64,000 bases of DNA from Leuconostoc mesenteroides subsp. mesenteroides ATCC 8293 (GCF_000014445.1 NC_008531.1:27501-91500); one strand, 5' to 3'; positions 49,638-59,560 are shown, counted from the first letter of the stretch. Program-made: numbers and translations. Notes: generated by a model not told the origin, from the letters alone.

Positions 49638-50948
49638 TTATCCTTGTGTAATCAATGTCTGTCGGAATCGATAATTGCTGTATTCGGTTTCTATGTGTGC
49701 TTGTTCATAATTACTTAAGATATGTTGCATATTGCTCAATCCAATGCCACGATTAGCTCCTTTACTAGTTACGCCATCTTGAAAAATATGGCCGATATTA
49801 ATAAATTCTTGGTTAGTGGAATTTTCAATAATGAGACGGTGCTCCTGCTTAATATTATCTGTAATAAACGCAATATTAATAAACGCCATTGAGCATGCTT
49901 CGCTGGCTTCAATAGCGTTGTCCAATAAAATACCCAGCATACGAATATAATCAAAAACATCAACGTGACAAGTGGACCATTTTTGTTCAATTTCGAATTC
50001 TATATGAATACCTTTTTCTAGTGCTAAAATAATTTTATTTGATAGAATACTTTTGATCGCGGGGATGTCGATTTTTGTTAATGATCCTAAGGTGTGATTC
50101 CCATGATTTAATACATTCGGGGAGTTTTTTAATACATCTTCATATATAGAGCGAATCTGATTGATATCACCGGCTTGTATACTTGTTTCTAAACTGACAA
50201 TTAGGTTGGCATAATCATGACGAAAACCATTGATACTTTTATAGAGATCTTCGATTTGTGTTGTATAGGTTGTTAAATGATCTAATTGCTGTTGCTTTTG
50301 CTGCGCTAATTGAAAGTTGAAATAATTTTGGGTAGTATTCTTAAGATAAACCAATAATGATATTAAACTAATAACAAAGAACATATTAACAGCATTTTTA
50401 TATGAAGTATTGTTAAATTGGTACGTCAATAAATAAAGTATTAGGCTAATAGACAATAGTGAGTTGATAAATTTCAAACGATTGCTTTTCTGTAAATGTT
50501 GGTTTTTTCGTATAATTTCTAGATTCGGTGCAATCAGTTTGATTACACCAAACTGTATAATGCCTATGAGTATTGGTGTTATCATTGTATCGTAAATAGC
50601 TATGATATTATTTTCCAAGAGGTATGTTAGTCCAAACCACTTGCCCAGTGACTGAATTATGGCACCGAAGGCTGACACGGATACAACGGTATATAGTGCG
50701 TAAAAAGCGATAAGATTAAGATTTTGTTTTTCTTTGTTCAGTAAGACGTTAAGTAATATCAGAATAAAGATATGTATTATCCGAGCTGGGATACCTAACA
50801 ATGACGTTGTCAACAGTTCGGCTAAGATAAACAGCAAGTAAATTTTAAAGCGTATTTTAGTTCTACTTATAGTGCAAAACATGATAAATTCAATACTTGA
50901 TAAACTACAAAACCCTAGTAGAATGTGAGTAACTGATAAAATGTACAT
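49638..50948 (-). CDS. HPK10-type histidine kinase, peptide pheromone sensor
   Basis: This kinase of about 436 residues has six N-terminal membrane segments (first 210 residues), a coiled linker, a phospho-acceptor box FRHDYANLI (His near 240), an N box ILLDNAIEAS and a GIGLSNM box. The layout is that of AgrC/PlnB sensors of peptide pheromones. I chose the Met at 50948, where AGGGGG is six bases upstream. Divergent from the inducer gene it should sense. Confidence 0.93.
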   Translation of the reverse strand: MYILSVTHILLGFCSLSSIEFIMFCTISRTKIRFKIYLLFILAELLTTSLLGIPARIIHIFILILLNVLLNKEKQNLNLIAFYALYTVVSVSAFGAIIQSLGKWFGLTYLLENNIIAIYDTMITPILIGIIQFGVIKLIAPNLEIIRKNQHLQKSNRLKFINSLLSISLILYLLTYQFNNTSYKNAVNMFFVISLISLLVYLKNTTQNYFNFQLAQQKQQQLDHLTTYTTQIEDLYKSINGFRHDYANLIVSLETSIQAGDINQIRSIYEDVLKNSPNVLNHGNHTLGSLTKIDIPAIKSILSNKIILALEKGIHIEFEIEQKWSTCHVDVFDYIRMLGILLDNAIEASEACSMAFINIAFITDNIKQEHRLIIENSTNQEFINIGHIFQDGVTSKGANRGIGLSNMQHILSNYEQAHIETEYSNYRFRQTLITQG

Positions 50949-51018
50949 AATCATCCCCCTTGATTATAGTTATATTTTACAGTAAAAGATAAACGTTTAC
51001 CACAAGTGTTTAAGTAGT

Positions 51019-51090
51019 AACCATTTACCACATTATAACAACCGTTTGTGAACATTTTATTGTGATAGAATGCGATATTAGGGAAAATAA
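51019..51090 (+). promoter_or_regulatory. LytTR-type direct repeats and inducer promoter
   Basis: AACCATTTA (51019) and AACCGTTTG (51040) are 21 bp apart, followed by a possible -10 region (GATAGAATG or GATATTAGG). It lies between the divergent kinase and inducer genes; autoinduction is expected. Confidence 0.7.
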
Positions 51091-51125
51091 TAAGTAAATA
51101 TAAAGTATAATTTGAGGAGGAAAAA

Positions 51126-51245
51126 ATGGTTTTTTTAGAACAATTTGAAAAGTTAGGTCAAGATAAATTAGTTAGCACTACAGGTGGTGATTGGGTTTCG
51201 TTTTTTAGCAATAGGTTAGCTACCAAAGGACACATTTTGAAATGA
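51126..51245 (+). CDS. Inducing peptide (pheromone) precursor, GG leader
   Basis: A 39-residue precursor with a 21-residue leader (ending LGQDKLVSTTGG) and an 18-residue mature peptide DWVSFFSNRLATKGHILK, amphipathic and basic at the end. Size, AGGAGG site, the 21-bp-repeat promoter and the adjacent kinase fit an autoinducer such as PlnA-type peptides. Confidence 0.85.
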   Translation: MVFLEQFEKLGQDKLVSTTGGDWVSFFSNRLATKGHILK

Positions 51246-51271
51246 GGGGCAACTAAGTTTTTAGCTTACAT

Positions 51272-51313
51272 AAATACCTCGGACAAGGTTAATTACTTGT
51301 CTGAGGTATTTTT
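51272..51313 (+). terminator. Terminator of inducer gene
   Basis: AAATACCTCGGACAAG pairs with CTTGTCTGAGGTATTT and T residues follow. Confidence 0.85.
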
Positions 51314-51400
51314 AAACAATAAAATAAATTTGATATCACCCAGTAAACTAGTATAATAGCATTTATAATTACAACTTGACAAAATTTAAATGGGAGAATT

Positions 51401-52204
51401 ATGAATAAAATATTATCTATCGGTGGGTCAGATACAAGTGGTGGCGGTGGTATAGAGGCGGACATTAGAACTTTCGAAAAATACAACATATTTAATTTGG
51501 TTGCTATTGAAAATATTGTGACTATGGCACCACAAACATGGGCAGTGACACAATATACAGTGCCAAATCATCTGTTTGCGTCTCAATTACAAACAGCAGT
51601 GGCGGTTGATCTAGCTGGCATTAAAGTTGGTATGGTTTCAGATGTTGATAATTTCAATACACTGGTTGGCTATCTAGAAAGCGTGAAGCCCAGTGCATTG
51701 TTAGTGGATCCCGTCATGGCTACAAAATTGTCAATCGATAATGATCGTACGGTTGATCTAGAGACTTATAAAGAAAAGTTATTAGCCAAAGCGGACATTA
51801 TTACACCCAATATTTTGGAAGCAGCGATGTTAACGGGAGTGAAGTCTATTAACAACGTGTCCGAAATGAAAGTAGCCGCTGAAAAGCTATCTAGCTACGG
51901 CATCAAATATGTTGTCATTAAATCAGGTAGTAGGTTTGATAATAATCTAGCTACAGATATGCTGTATGATGGCACTACTTTTGAAATATTCCAACGAGAA
52001 TTGATAGCAACTGATTACAATCATGGTGCAGGCTGTACTTTTTCTGCAGCTATATTGGCGAACATTGTGAAGGGGATGCCGATACACGAGGCGGTTCTTG
52101 ATGCCAAAAATTTTACATTTCAGTCGATAGAAAATGCAGTTAGAGTCAATCAATTTGTAGGCCATGTTTGGCAAGGAGAAAATGGTCATGAGACAACAAA
52201 ATAG
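51401..52204 (+). CDS. ThiD/PdxK-like pyridoxine or hydroxymethylpyrimidine kinase
   Basis: This 267-residue ribokinase-fold enzyme has an N-terminal GGSDTSGGGGIEADI substrate motif, DPVMATK and the C-terminal DYNHGAGCTFSAAI anion-hole motif. ThiD and PdxK of Firmicutes are hard to tell apart by sequence. The overlap with an ECF S-component gene points to a salvage pathway: import, then phosphorylation. Strong TATAAT promoter upstream. Confidence 0.88.
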   Translation: MNKILSIGGSDTSGGGGIEADIRTFEKYNIFNLVAIENIVTMAPQTWAVTQYTVPNHLFASQLQTAVAVDLAGIKVGMVSDVDNFNTLVGYLESVKPSALLVDPVMATKLSIDNDRTVDLETYKEKLLAKADIITPNILEAAMLTGVKSINNVSEMKVAAEKLSSYGIKYVVIKSGSRFDNNLATDMLYDGTTFEIFQRELIATDYNHGAGCTFSAAILANIVKGMPIHEAVLDAKNFTFQSIENAVRVNQFVGHVWQGENGHETTK

Positions 52205-52754
52205 GATAGTCATAGACATTGTGTTAGTTGCTTTATTTACTAGTATTACATTTGTAGCGACCAGTATACAGGTTCCAATGCCGGCACTGATAGGAAAACC
52301 ATTTGTACATTTGGGCAACTCAGCAGTGCTCCTTTCAGTACTCTTATTAGGCTATAAACGGGGTGCATTGGCTGGTGGCTTTGGATTAGCATTATTCGAT
52401 GTGATGCATGGTTATGCCATGGAAGCGCCTTATTATTTTGTTGAGTGCTTCATTGTTGGTGGTGTTGCGGCCTATGTGTTTTCATTAGTAAACTATAAAC
52501 AACATGGAACCAATTTAAAATTAATTCTTGTTATTCTTTCAGCTGTTTTTGCTAAATTAGTAATGACAACGGGGCATAATTTTGTGATGAGCTTATTTAA
52601 GGGGATGACACTGCAACCGGCAATAATAGCTACTATTTCATCTCTTTTTCCTACTATAATTAATTGCATTACGACATTAGTTGTTGTCTTTGTGATATAT
52701 CGAGTACTAGCTGAACAGTTTAAACGATTATTTGTAAGAAATAATTTTAGTTAA
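52188..52754 (+). CDS. ECF transporter S component (vitamin B6 or pyrimidine type)
   Basis: This protein of about 188 residues has six membrane segments and the segment VHLGNSAVLLSVLLLGYKRG followed by LALFDVMHGY, a pattern of PdxU/HmpT-like S components. It should bind the vitamin and use shared EcfAAT modules, which are not in this window. The Met at 52188 follows AAGGAG and overlaps the kinase gene, which tells of one pathway. Confidence 0.85.
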   Translation: MRQQNRIVIDIVLVALFTSITFVATSIQVPMPALIGKPFVHLGNSAVLLSVLLLGYKRGALAGGFGLALFDVMHGYAMEAPYYFVECFIVGGVAAYVFSLVNYKQHGTNLKLILVILSAVFAKLVMTTGHNFVMSLFKGMTLQPAIIATISSLFPTIINCITTLVVVFVIYRVLAEQFKRLFVRNNFS

Positions 52755-52770
52755 ACTTCGACTTAACGGT

Positions 52771-52812
52771 AAAAAGCTATTATCTTATTATTTATAGGAT
52801 AGTAGCTTTTTT
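52771..52812 (+). terminator. Terminator
   Basis: AAAAGCTATTATC and GATAGTAGCTTTT pair with T residues after the vitamin-salvage genes. Confidence 0.82.
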
Positions 52813-52950
52813 GCTCATAACAGTTGTGATTAACGAACACTATTTTTTCTGACGGTGGTTTCTGAATTAACTCTAAAACGACTGAAGTATAGTAAGATAA
52901 AGATATATTTTATTAAGCATAGTGATTGCCATAAAATGGGGGGAGCAAAT

Positions 52951-54348
52951 ATGGTCAAATTTAATTTTTCATGTACCAATATTGATAATTTGAAAAGTTC
53001 ATATGATTTTGTAGTTATTGGGTCGGGCGCGACGGGAATGACTGCTGCCATTCAGGCGCAAGAATTAGGGCTGGATGTGGTTATATTTGAAAAGTTAAAT
53101 AGCCTAGGGGGTAATTCAATGCGCGCGTCTACTGGTATGAATGCTGTTGAAACGATGACACAATTAAAGTATCAGATAATTGACTCGCAGGAATCATTTT
53201 ATGAAGAGACACTTAAGGGTGGAAAAGGTAGTAATAATAAGGAATTATTGTCATATTTTGTGAGACATACTGAATCTGCAATTGAATGGTTGTCTTATCA
53301 TAATATTGAATTAAATGAGATTGTATCGACAGGTGGTATGTCAAAAAAACGCGCTCATCAACCAACCGGTGCCACTGCAATTGGCGGTTATCTTGTAAAG
53401 GGGCTGCAACAGCAGTTAGCGGAGAAGCGCATCCCCGTCTTTAATCAGACAAAAGTCTTATCTTTAGTTAAGAATGATGGTCATATCTCGGGGGTTGAGA
53501 TTGAGCACCCGCAAGCAGGAAAAAAGATTATTAATGCCAAAACAGTTCTGATTGCTAGTGGTGGGTTCGCACAGAATCGTGCCATGATGTCAGTATATGC
53601 TCCTGATTTATTAAGGTTAGGCACGACAAATCATCCCGGTGCGACCGGTGACGGTATTAAGCTTGCAACAACTGCCGGTGGTGCACTGGTAGATATGAAC
53701 AAAGTACAAGTTCACCCAACTGCCCAGCAGGAAACGGATCATATTTATTTAATAGGCGAGGGATTGCGCGGTGCTGGTGCTATTTTGATCAATCATTTAG
53801 GCAAACGCTTTACTAATGAAATGGCTACGCGTGATCAGGTGACTAAGGCCATTGATGACCTGCATCAGGATGGAGCGACACTGGTATTTGATCAGGGCAT
53901 TTGCGAGGCATTTAAAGCAGCCGACTTTTATGTTGCCATGGGGTTAGCTGTTTCAGGAAATACAATATATGAGCTAGCGGAAAAAATAGGTGTAAACCCT
54001 AATAACTTGGAAAAAACAGTAAGTGGTTGGAACATGTATCAAAAGGCCTTTGAGGATATAGCATTTGATCGCCAGACAGGCATGGATCGTGGTATTGAGA
54101 AGTCGCCTTATTATGCAATTCACATTAAACCGGCCGTTCATTACACAATGGGCGGAATAAAGACTAATCGTTTAACTGAAGTTTTAAATGAGATAGGTGA
54201 GGCAGTACCAGGATTATTTGCTGCTGGTGAGGTGGCTGGTGGATTACATGGAGATAATCGCATTGGTGGTAATTCAATTGCCGAAACAATTGTTTTTGGT
54301 CGACAGGCGGGCCAGCAAGCTGCAAAACATGTTTTGAGTTTGTCATAA
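52951..54348 (+). CDS. FAD-dependent fumarate reductase-like flavoprotein
   Basis: This enzyme of about 465 residues has an FAD motif (VVIGSGATGMTAAIQA, about residues 22-37), GGNSMRASTGMNA and the FAD-binding end GGLHGDNRIGGNSIAETIVFGRQAG. This is the soluble flavocytochrome c/urocanate or fumarate reductase subunit, without FMN-binding or heme parts. Conserved active residues HPT and RGAGAILIN are present. I chose Met 52951 after GGGGGGAG. It would reduce fumarate or a related alkene as electron sink. Confidence 0.88.
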   Translation: MVKFNFSCTNIDNLKSSYDFVVIGSGATGMTAAIQAQELGLDVVIFEKLNSLGGNSMRASTGMNAVETMTQLKYQIIDSQESFYEETLKGGKGSNNKELLSYFVRHTESAIEWLSYHNIELNEIVSTGGMSKKRAHQPTGATAIGGYLVKGLQQQLAEKRIPVFNQTKVLSLVKNDGHISGVEIEHPQAGKKIINAKTVLIASGGFAQNRAMMSVYAPDLLRLGTTNHPGATGDGIKLATTAGGALVDMNKVQVHPTAQQETDHIYLIGEGLRGAGAILINHLGKRFTNEMATRDQVTKAIDDLHQDGATLVFDQGICEAFKAADFYVAMGLAVSGNTIYELAEKIGVNPNNLEKTVSGWNMYQKAFEDIAFDRQTGMDRGIEKSPYYAIHIKPAVHYTMGGIKTNRLTEVLNEIGEAVPGLFAAGEVAGGLHGDNRIGGNSIAETIVFGRQAGQQAAKHVLSLS

Positions 54349-54372
54349 ATTAAATTTTTGAGAGAAACGTGG

Positions 54373-54402
54373 AAAGACTATTGGTGAGGCAATAGTCTTT
54401 TT
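54373..54402 (+). terminator. Terminator
   Basis: AAAGACTATTG and CAATAGTCTTT pair over GTGAGG, with T residues following. Confidence 0.85.
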
Positions 54403-54528
54403 AGTATGCAACTACTAGTTGCGACCAGCGCAGCTAAAGGGATACAGAGATATTGCGCTTTTGATGGTCAAGTGAAATCTTTTACGTATAATAAAACCTG
54501 TGCACAACAAAGTGAAGGGAATTAAAAT

Positions 54529-55419
54529 ATGGAAAATATATTCAGTTATCAGCTCAATATGTTACGGCAAAAGAAAAGTTTATCGCAGGAGATTATTGCT
54601 CAAAAGTTATATGTTTCGCGTCAATCCGTTTCAAAATGGGAGCGTGGGGATGCTGAACCAGACATTGATAAACTTATTGCGTTAGCGGACATCTTTGGAG
54701 TTGATTTAAATTATTTATTGGCCGGACAACAGAGCCCAGAAGAATTATTATTGAAGTTGACGGCCGTTCGTAAAGGCTTTAAAAAACCAGTATTAAATGA
54801 TGTGAATTTAGAAATTTATGGTAAGGATCGCATTGCATTATTAGGGAGCAATGGTTCGGGTAAGTCTACTATTGTAAATATTATTGCGGGCATGCTACGA
54901 CCAGATGCAGGTCACATCGAAAGATTATTTGATCCCAAAGAGGATTTAAATGTTATGCCCCAAGAAAATACTTTAATAGAAACGCTTCGATTGGCAGAAC
55001 ATATAGCTCTTTCTGCCGGCATTCATCGCATTTATTCAACGCAATTTGTTAGTGGATTATTACAAAAGTTTCATTTGGAAGAACAAGCTAATGTCAGAAT
55101 TAGTGATCTATCTGGCGGTCAAAAAAGAAGACTTGCATTATTGCTAAGTGTAATGAGTTCTTCAAAGCTTTTGATTCTAGATGAACCGACAGTTGGCATG
55201 GATTTAGAATCTATTGATTTCTTTTGGAATTATATGGATCATGTTGCTGGTAGTGTTTTGACTATTACACATGATTTTAATCAAATTGATCGGTATTTTA
55301 ATCGTGTTTTGTTATTAAAAGACGGCGTGATTGTACAAGATGAAAAAGTGACGGTAATACATTCTAATAATCAGACAATTGAAGAATGGTACCGTAAGTA
55401 TAATAATAACGAGGGGTGA
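54529..55419 (+). CDS. XRE helix-turn-helix fused to ABC ATPase
   Basis: This 296-residue protein starts with an XRE domain (LSQEIIAQKLYVSRQSVSKWERGDAEP, residues about 18-44) and continues into an ABC ATPase (Walker A LGSNGSGKST near 105, signature LSGGQKRR, Walker B LLILDEPTVGMD). The ATPase is shorter than most. Regulators fused to ATPases let the transporter report its own activity. The permease lies six bases downstream. Confidence 0.88.
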   Translation: MENIFSYQLNMLRQKKSLSQEIIAQKLYVSRQSVSKWERGDAEPDIDKLIALADIFGVDLNYLLAGQQSPEELLLKLTAVRKGFKKPVLNDVNLEIYGKDRIALLGSNGSGKSTIVNIIAGMLRPDAGHIERLFDPKEDLNVMPQENTLIETLRLAEHIALSAGIHRIYSTQFVSGLLQKFHLEEQANVRISDLSGGQKRRLALLLSVMSSSKLLILDEPTVGMDLESIDFFWNYMDHVAGSVLTITHDFNQIDRYFNRVLLLKDGVIVQDEKVTVIHSNNQTIEEWYRKYNNNEG

Positions 55420-55425
55420 TACAGG

Positions 55426-56154
55426 ATGATTACATATATAGAATTAAAGGAAACGTTTCGAAATAGACGCTTCATTTTATTTACACTTATTTCACCAGTA
55501 ATGTGGTACATATTCATGGTTAATATAGCAAAGTCTGCCGGGTTCTTTACTCATCGTTATTCGAGTATTTGGTTTGTTGCTTCTTGCGTAATGGGTATTA
55601 TGGGCAACTCGGTTGTTACGTTTGGAAAAACCATTAATCGTAGTCAAAATTTTTACTTTTTACAGGCTAAAACCTCGCGTTATGGTATAAAAAATTGGGT
55701 GTTGGATCAAATGATGATTCAGTTGATTTTAAATGTCCTCATTGCGTTAACTGTAACCATTTGTGGTGTTGTTATGCAGACAATACAAGTAGACATTAAT
55801 TTTATTTTTGAGGTCTTGTTGTGTCAGATCTTGGGAGTATACTTTTGTTTAATAGGATTTGCGATGGGCATCGTAGCCGATAACAAAGTGTTGGATGCGT
55901 TATCCTTTCCAATTATGATGGTTTGGGCATTATTGATTATACCTTTTGATACGTGGACCACAGGAAGATTCGTCACGATTATCAGTGCTGTTCAAAAGCT
56001 GTTTCCTGGGTATTATTTATTTACGATAATACAGCATTTGATTGATAGTAGCAGTCTTGGATATAGTTTATTGCGTTTTGTAGCAACGATTGTTATGACT
56101 GCTGTCCCTATAGGGGTATTTACTTACCTGCATATTCGACGGATGACGAGTTAA
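55426..56154 (+). CDS. ABC-2 type permease
   Basis: This 242-residue membrane protein has six segments and a layout of ABC-2 exporters. It pairs with the XRE-ATPase fusion. The substrate is unknown; drugs or peptides are common for such pairs. Confidence 0.82.
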   Translation: MITYIELKETFRNRRFILFTLISPVMWYIFMVNIAKSAGFFTHRYSSIWFVASCVMGIMGNSVVTFGKTINRSQNFYFLQAKTSRYGIKNWVLDQMMIQLILNVLIALTVTICGVVMQTIQVDINFIFEVLLCQILGVYFCLIGFAMGIVADNKVLDALSFPIMMVWALLIIPFDTWTTGRFVTIISAVQKLFPGYYLFTIIQHLIDSSSLGYSLLRFVATIVMTAVPIGVFTYLHIRRMTS

Positions 56155-56192
56155 TTACATTTAATAAATGGGGTTGTGTTTGGATAGAAAAT

Positions 56193-56238
56193 AGAAAGCA
56201 TAAGGTGCATATTTGCATGTTATGCTTTCTATTTTTAT
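56193..56238 (+). terminator. Terminator
   Basis: AGAAAGCATAA and TTATGCTTTCT pair around GGTGCATATTTGCATG, with T-rich sequence following. Confidence 0.82.
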
Positions 56239-56350
56239 GCATTAAGTCAATGTAAAAATGCATTGATTTAATGTTGAATTAATTTTTGTTTAACTTACAT
56301 ATATTAATCCACTCTTACAATAAATTTATCTGAATAAGGAGGTAGCAGTT

Positions 56351-58453
56351 TTGCAATTAAAAAGAATGCAAAAAACAGATTGGTATTTAGTCGGTATTTT
56401 AATACTAAGTGCCTTTCTGTATGGTTGGGGTATATGGGATGCTGGTAGTGCTAATAGCTACTATACGGCGGCTATTACCTCGATGACAAAAAGTTGGTCG
56501 AATTTTTGGTACGGCGCTTTTGATCCAGCAGGATTTATTACTGTTGACAAACCGCCAGTTGCATTATGGCTAATGGCCATATCAGCTAAAATATTTGGTG
56601 TACATGGCTGGTCGGTTGTTTTACCAAGTGTTTTGTCGGGTATAGGATCTGTTTACTTAATGTATAAATTATTAGCACCAAAGTTTGGTTTATTGGCCGG
56701 AAGAATTGGGTCCTTGATTTTGACATTAACGCCAACGGTGGTTGCTAATAGTCGCACAAATAATATGGATGCTATACTGGTATTTTTCTTGCTTTTAGCT
56801 GTATATATTTTACAAAAAGCAGTCGCTAAGAAAAATATTTGGCTAGTCATTGTCAGTTTTGGTTTGATTGGTGTGGGCTTTAACATCAAAATGTTACAAG
56901 CCTTCATGATTTTACCAGCAATGCTTGTTTATTATTGGGTAGCAATCAAACTACCGTGGAAAAAGAAAATTGCTTGGTTAGTTGTTGGTATGGCTTCCTT
57001 ATCGATTTTTACAGTAGCCTACCCGTTGGCAGTTGATTCTGTTGACCAATCTAGTCGACCATATATTGGTAGCTCACAAACGAATTCATTAATGGAGCTA
57101 GCATTTGGATATAACGGTACCGAAAGATTGTTAGGACAATCAACAGGAACCGGCGGTGCTTTCCCTGGCATGGGAAGTACCAAAAAATCAACAGGAACTC
57201 AAAAAAATAACGGTGCTCCGAGTGGTAAAAAGCCGAGCGGGTCAGCGTCAACTGGTAAAATGACCGGACAGGCACCGACCGGACAACAAAACGGTGGTAA
57301 AGCGCCAACTGGCACGCCACCAAACCAATCTACAAATAAAAACGCAAACCAGGCTAAAGGCAAAGCACCTGGTCAGTCAGGAAAAATGACCAGACAAGCA
57401 CAAGGTGGCCAGGGTGGCGGTAACAGTGCATTTGCTATTGGATCAGCTGGACCATTTAGGCTTTTCCAATCAGATTTGGGTTCACAAATTGGTTGGTATC
57501 TGCCACTTGCAATTCTTGGACTTATTGCTGGTTGGTTTGGATTTAGAAAACGTGGTGCTAAATGGCACCATGTTTCTGAGGAACAATCCGAGGTTCTGCT
57601 CTGGGCGGGCTGGTTCGTTCCAGTCTATGGATTTTTCTCAGTTGCTAGCTTCTTTCACCCATATTACACAATTATGCTAGCCCCTGCGATTGCTGCACTG
57701 ACAGCAATTGGCGTAGCGGCGGTTGTGAAAATGTCTGCTCAAAGCAATAAAGAATCAATGATCGCACGAATAGTGGTCAGTGTTGCCGTATTAACAACGC
57801 TTCTACTGCAAGCGTACTATGTATGGTCATATTATCAAATTATCAGCATTATCTTGATTATTGTAGCAATTGGCTTATCTATCTGGTGGTTATTGCCTAG
57901 ACAAATCAATAACAAAATAAAAATTGTCTTGTCGGCCATTAGTATCTTACTAATGGCAGGCTGGTGGTCGTTAACACCAACATTGTCGCACAATTCTGCA
58001 GCAATACCAGCCGCTAGTCCTTCCCTGCTAAGTCAAACCGGAAGCAGTGATATGGGCGGGGAAGTCAATAATCAATTATTGAGCTACACTAAGAAGCATC
58101 AAGGCAATGCTAAATACTTATTTGCTACAACAGATTCTAATTCAGCATCTGGATATATTATCAAATCAGGCAAAGCAGTTATGGCTATAGGTGGTTATAA
58201 CGGTACTGATCCAACGATGTCTCTATCCGAGTTTAAGAAGCTAGTCAAGTCGGGACAACTTAAATACTTCGTTATGGGTAATAATAGTAAAACTTCAAGT
58301 GGTCAAATTAGTAAAATACTAACTTGGGTTAAAAAGAATGGTACTAAGGTCACATATAGTTCTAGTACGTCAAATCAAAGTTCCCCAACGCAACAAATGG
58401 GTGGACAATCACAAAGTACAACGCTATATGATCTATCAAATATATACGAATAA
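56351..58453 (+). CDS. Family 39 membrane glycosyltransferase (YkcB/ArnT/PMT_2-like)
   Basis: This 700-residue protein has a GT39 pattern: N-terminal membrane segment, GFITVDKPPVALW with catalytic Asp, and about 12 segments. A low-complexity insert of about 100 residues (256-355), rich in Gly, Thr, Lys, Gln and Pro, lies in an outer loop. A soluble C-terminal domain (ASPSLLSQ onwards) follows. It should use a lipid-linked sugar. TTG start at 56351 with an AAGGAGGT site seven bases ahead. It leads a YkcB-YkcC-GtcA-like operon. Confidence 0.87.
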   Translation: MQLKRMQKTDWYLVGILILSAFLYGWGIWDAGSANSYYTAAITSMTKSWSNFWYGAFDPAGFITVDKPPVALWLMAISAKIFGVHGWSVVLPSVLSGIGSVYLMYKLLAPKFGLLAGRIGSLILTLTPTVVANSRTNNMDAILVFFLLLAVYILQKAVAKKNIWLVIVSFGLIGVGFNIKMLQAFMILPAMLVYYWVAIKLPWKKKIAWLVVGMASLSIFTVAYPLAVDSVDQSSRPYIGSSQTNSLMELAFGYNGTERLLGQSTGTGGAFPGMGSTKKSTGTQKNNGAPSGKKPSGSASTGKMTGQAPTGQQNGGKAPTGTPPNQSTNKNANQAKGKAPGQSGKMTRQAQGGQGGGNSAFAIGSAGPFRLFQSDLGSQIGWYLPLAILGLIAGWFGFRKRGAKWHHVSEEQSEVLLWAGWFVPVYGFFSVASFFHPYYTIMLAPAIAALTAIGVAAVVKMSAQSNKESMIARIVVSVAVLTTLLLQAYYVWSYYQIISIILIIVAIGLSIWWLLPRQINNKIKIVLSAISILLMAGWWSLTPTLSHNSAAIPAASPSLLSQTGSSDMGGEVNNQLLSYTKKHQGNAKYLFATTDSNSASGYIIKSGKAVMAIGGYNGTDPTMSLSEFKKLVKSGQLKYFVMGNNSKTSSGQISKILTWVKKNGTKVTYSSSTSNQSSPTQQMGGQSQSTTLYDLSNIYE

Positions 58454-58473
58454 GAAAGGAGAATACTTTAAAT

Positions 58474-59478
58474 ATGCTGACAAGATTTACAACACCAAGA
58501 CTTGGGTTGATTTTACCAGCCTATAATGAGCAGGAAGTTTTGCCTACAACCTTGTCCAAATTGAATACGATTAAAGAGACTTTGATTCAAAAAAATCTCA
58601 TTAGCGACGATAGTTTTATTATGGTTGTGGACGATGGCTCTGTAGACAATACATGGGAAATTATTCAAGAAAAAGAACAATTAAATTCTGATTTAATTGG
58701 TGTCAAGTTATCTCGTAATTTTGGCCACCAATCAGCATTATTAGCAGGAATGTCAGAGAGTATTAAATTAGCGGACATTGTTATAACACTAGATGCTGAC
58801 TTGCAAGATAATCCAGACATTATTCAAAAAATGGTGCTTAAATATAAAGCGGGCAATGAAATCGTATATGGGGTCAGATCCAGTAGAAAAACCGATACAT
58901 GGTTCAAACGTAATACGGCACTAACCTTTTACAAAATTTCATCATTCTTAGGTGTTGAAATGGTACCAGATCACGCCGACTTTAGATTAATGAGTCGTGT
59001 TGCCGTGCTAGCATTACTGCGACTACCTGAGCGAAATGTTTTTCTACGCGCTATGGTACCGCTAGTTGGCTTTCAGTCAGATAAAGTTTTCTATGAACGT
59101 GGTGAACGTCAGGCAGGTACATCAAAATATCCATTAAAAAAGATGTTGAGTTTTGCTATTGATGGCATTACCAGTTTCAGTGTTCAACCGATTCGTTTAT
59201 TATTTAATTTAGGCATTCTTGTCATCAGCATCGCCAGTATTGAAATTGTTTACACAATATTTGAAAAAATGATTGGAAACACAGAAGCAGGTTGGTCATC
59301 TTTGATGATTTCCATTTGGTTATTGGGAGGCATTAACTTGGTAGCAATATCGATTGTTGGTATTTATATTGGCAAAATATTTACCGAAGTGAAGCAACGA
59401 CCTTTATTTCAAATTGAAACTGAAACAGGGCTATTCGTGGAAAAGCTACGTAAAGTTGATGACTATACCATGAAGTGA
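58474..59478 (+). CDS. Family 2 glycosyltransferase, GtrB/YkcC/DPM1-like
   Basis: This 334-residue enzyme has a GT-A domain with LPAYNEQ, VVDDGSVDNTW and TLDADLQDNP (DXD), and two C-terminal membrane segments (about 245-300). It should transfer sugar from a nucleotide donor to undecaprenyl phosphate, supplying the family 39 enzyme before it. AAAGGAG site. Confidence 0.92.
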   Translation: MLTRFTTPRLGLILPAYNEQEVLPTTLSKLNTIKETLIQKNLISDDSFIMVVDDGSVDNTWEIIQEKEQLNSDLIGVKLSRNFGHQSALLAGMSESIKLADIVITLDADLQDNPDIIQKMVLKYKAGNEIVYGVRSSRKTDTWFKRNTALTFYKISSFLGVEMVPDHADFRLMSRVAVLALLRLPERNVFLRAMVPLVGFQSDKVFYERGERQAGTSKYPLKKMLSFAIDGITSFSVQPIRLLFNLGILVISIASIEIVYTIFEKMIGNTEAGWSSLMISIWLLGGINLVAISIVGIYIGKIFTEVKQRPLFQIETETGLFVEKLRKVDDYTMK

Positions 59479-59560
59479 TTTTCAAGGATAATACAGTTGA
59501 TAATGATATTGTTCAATAGTAATCAAAGTACTCTTTGGATTTGAATGGAGACAAATCGTT

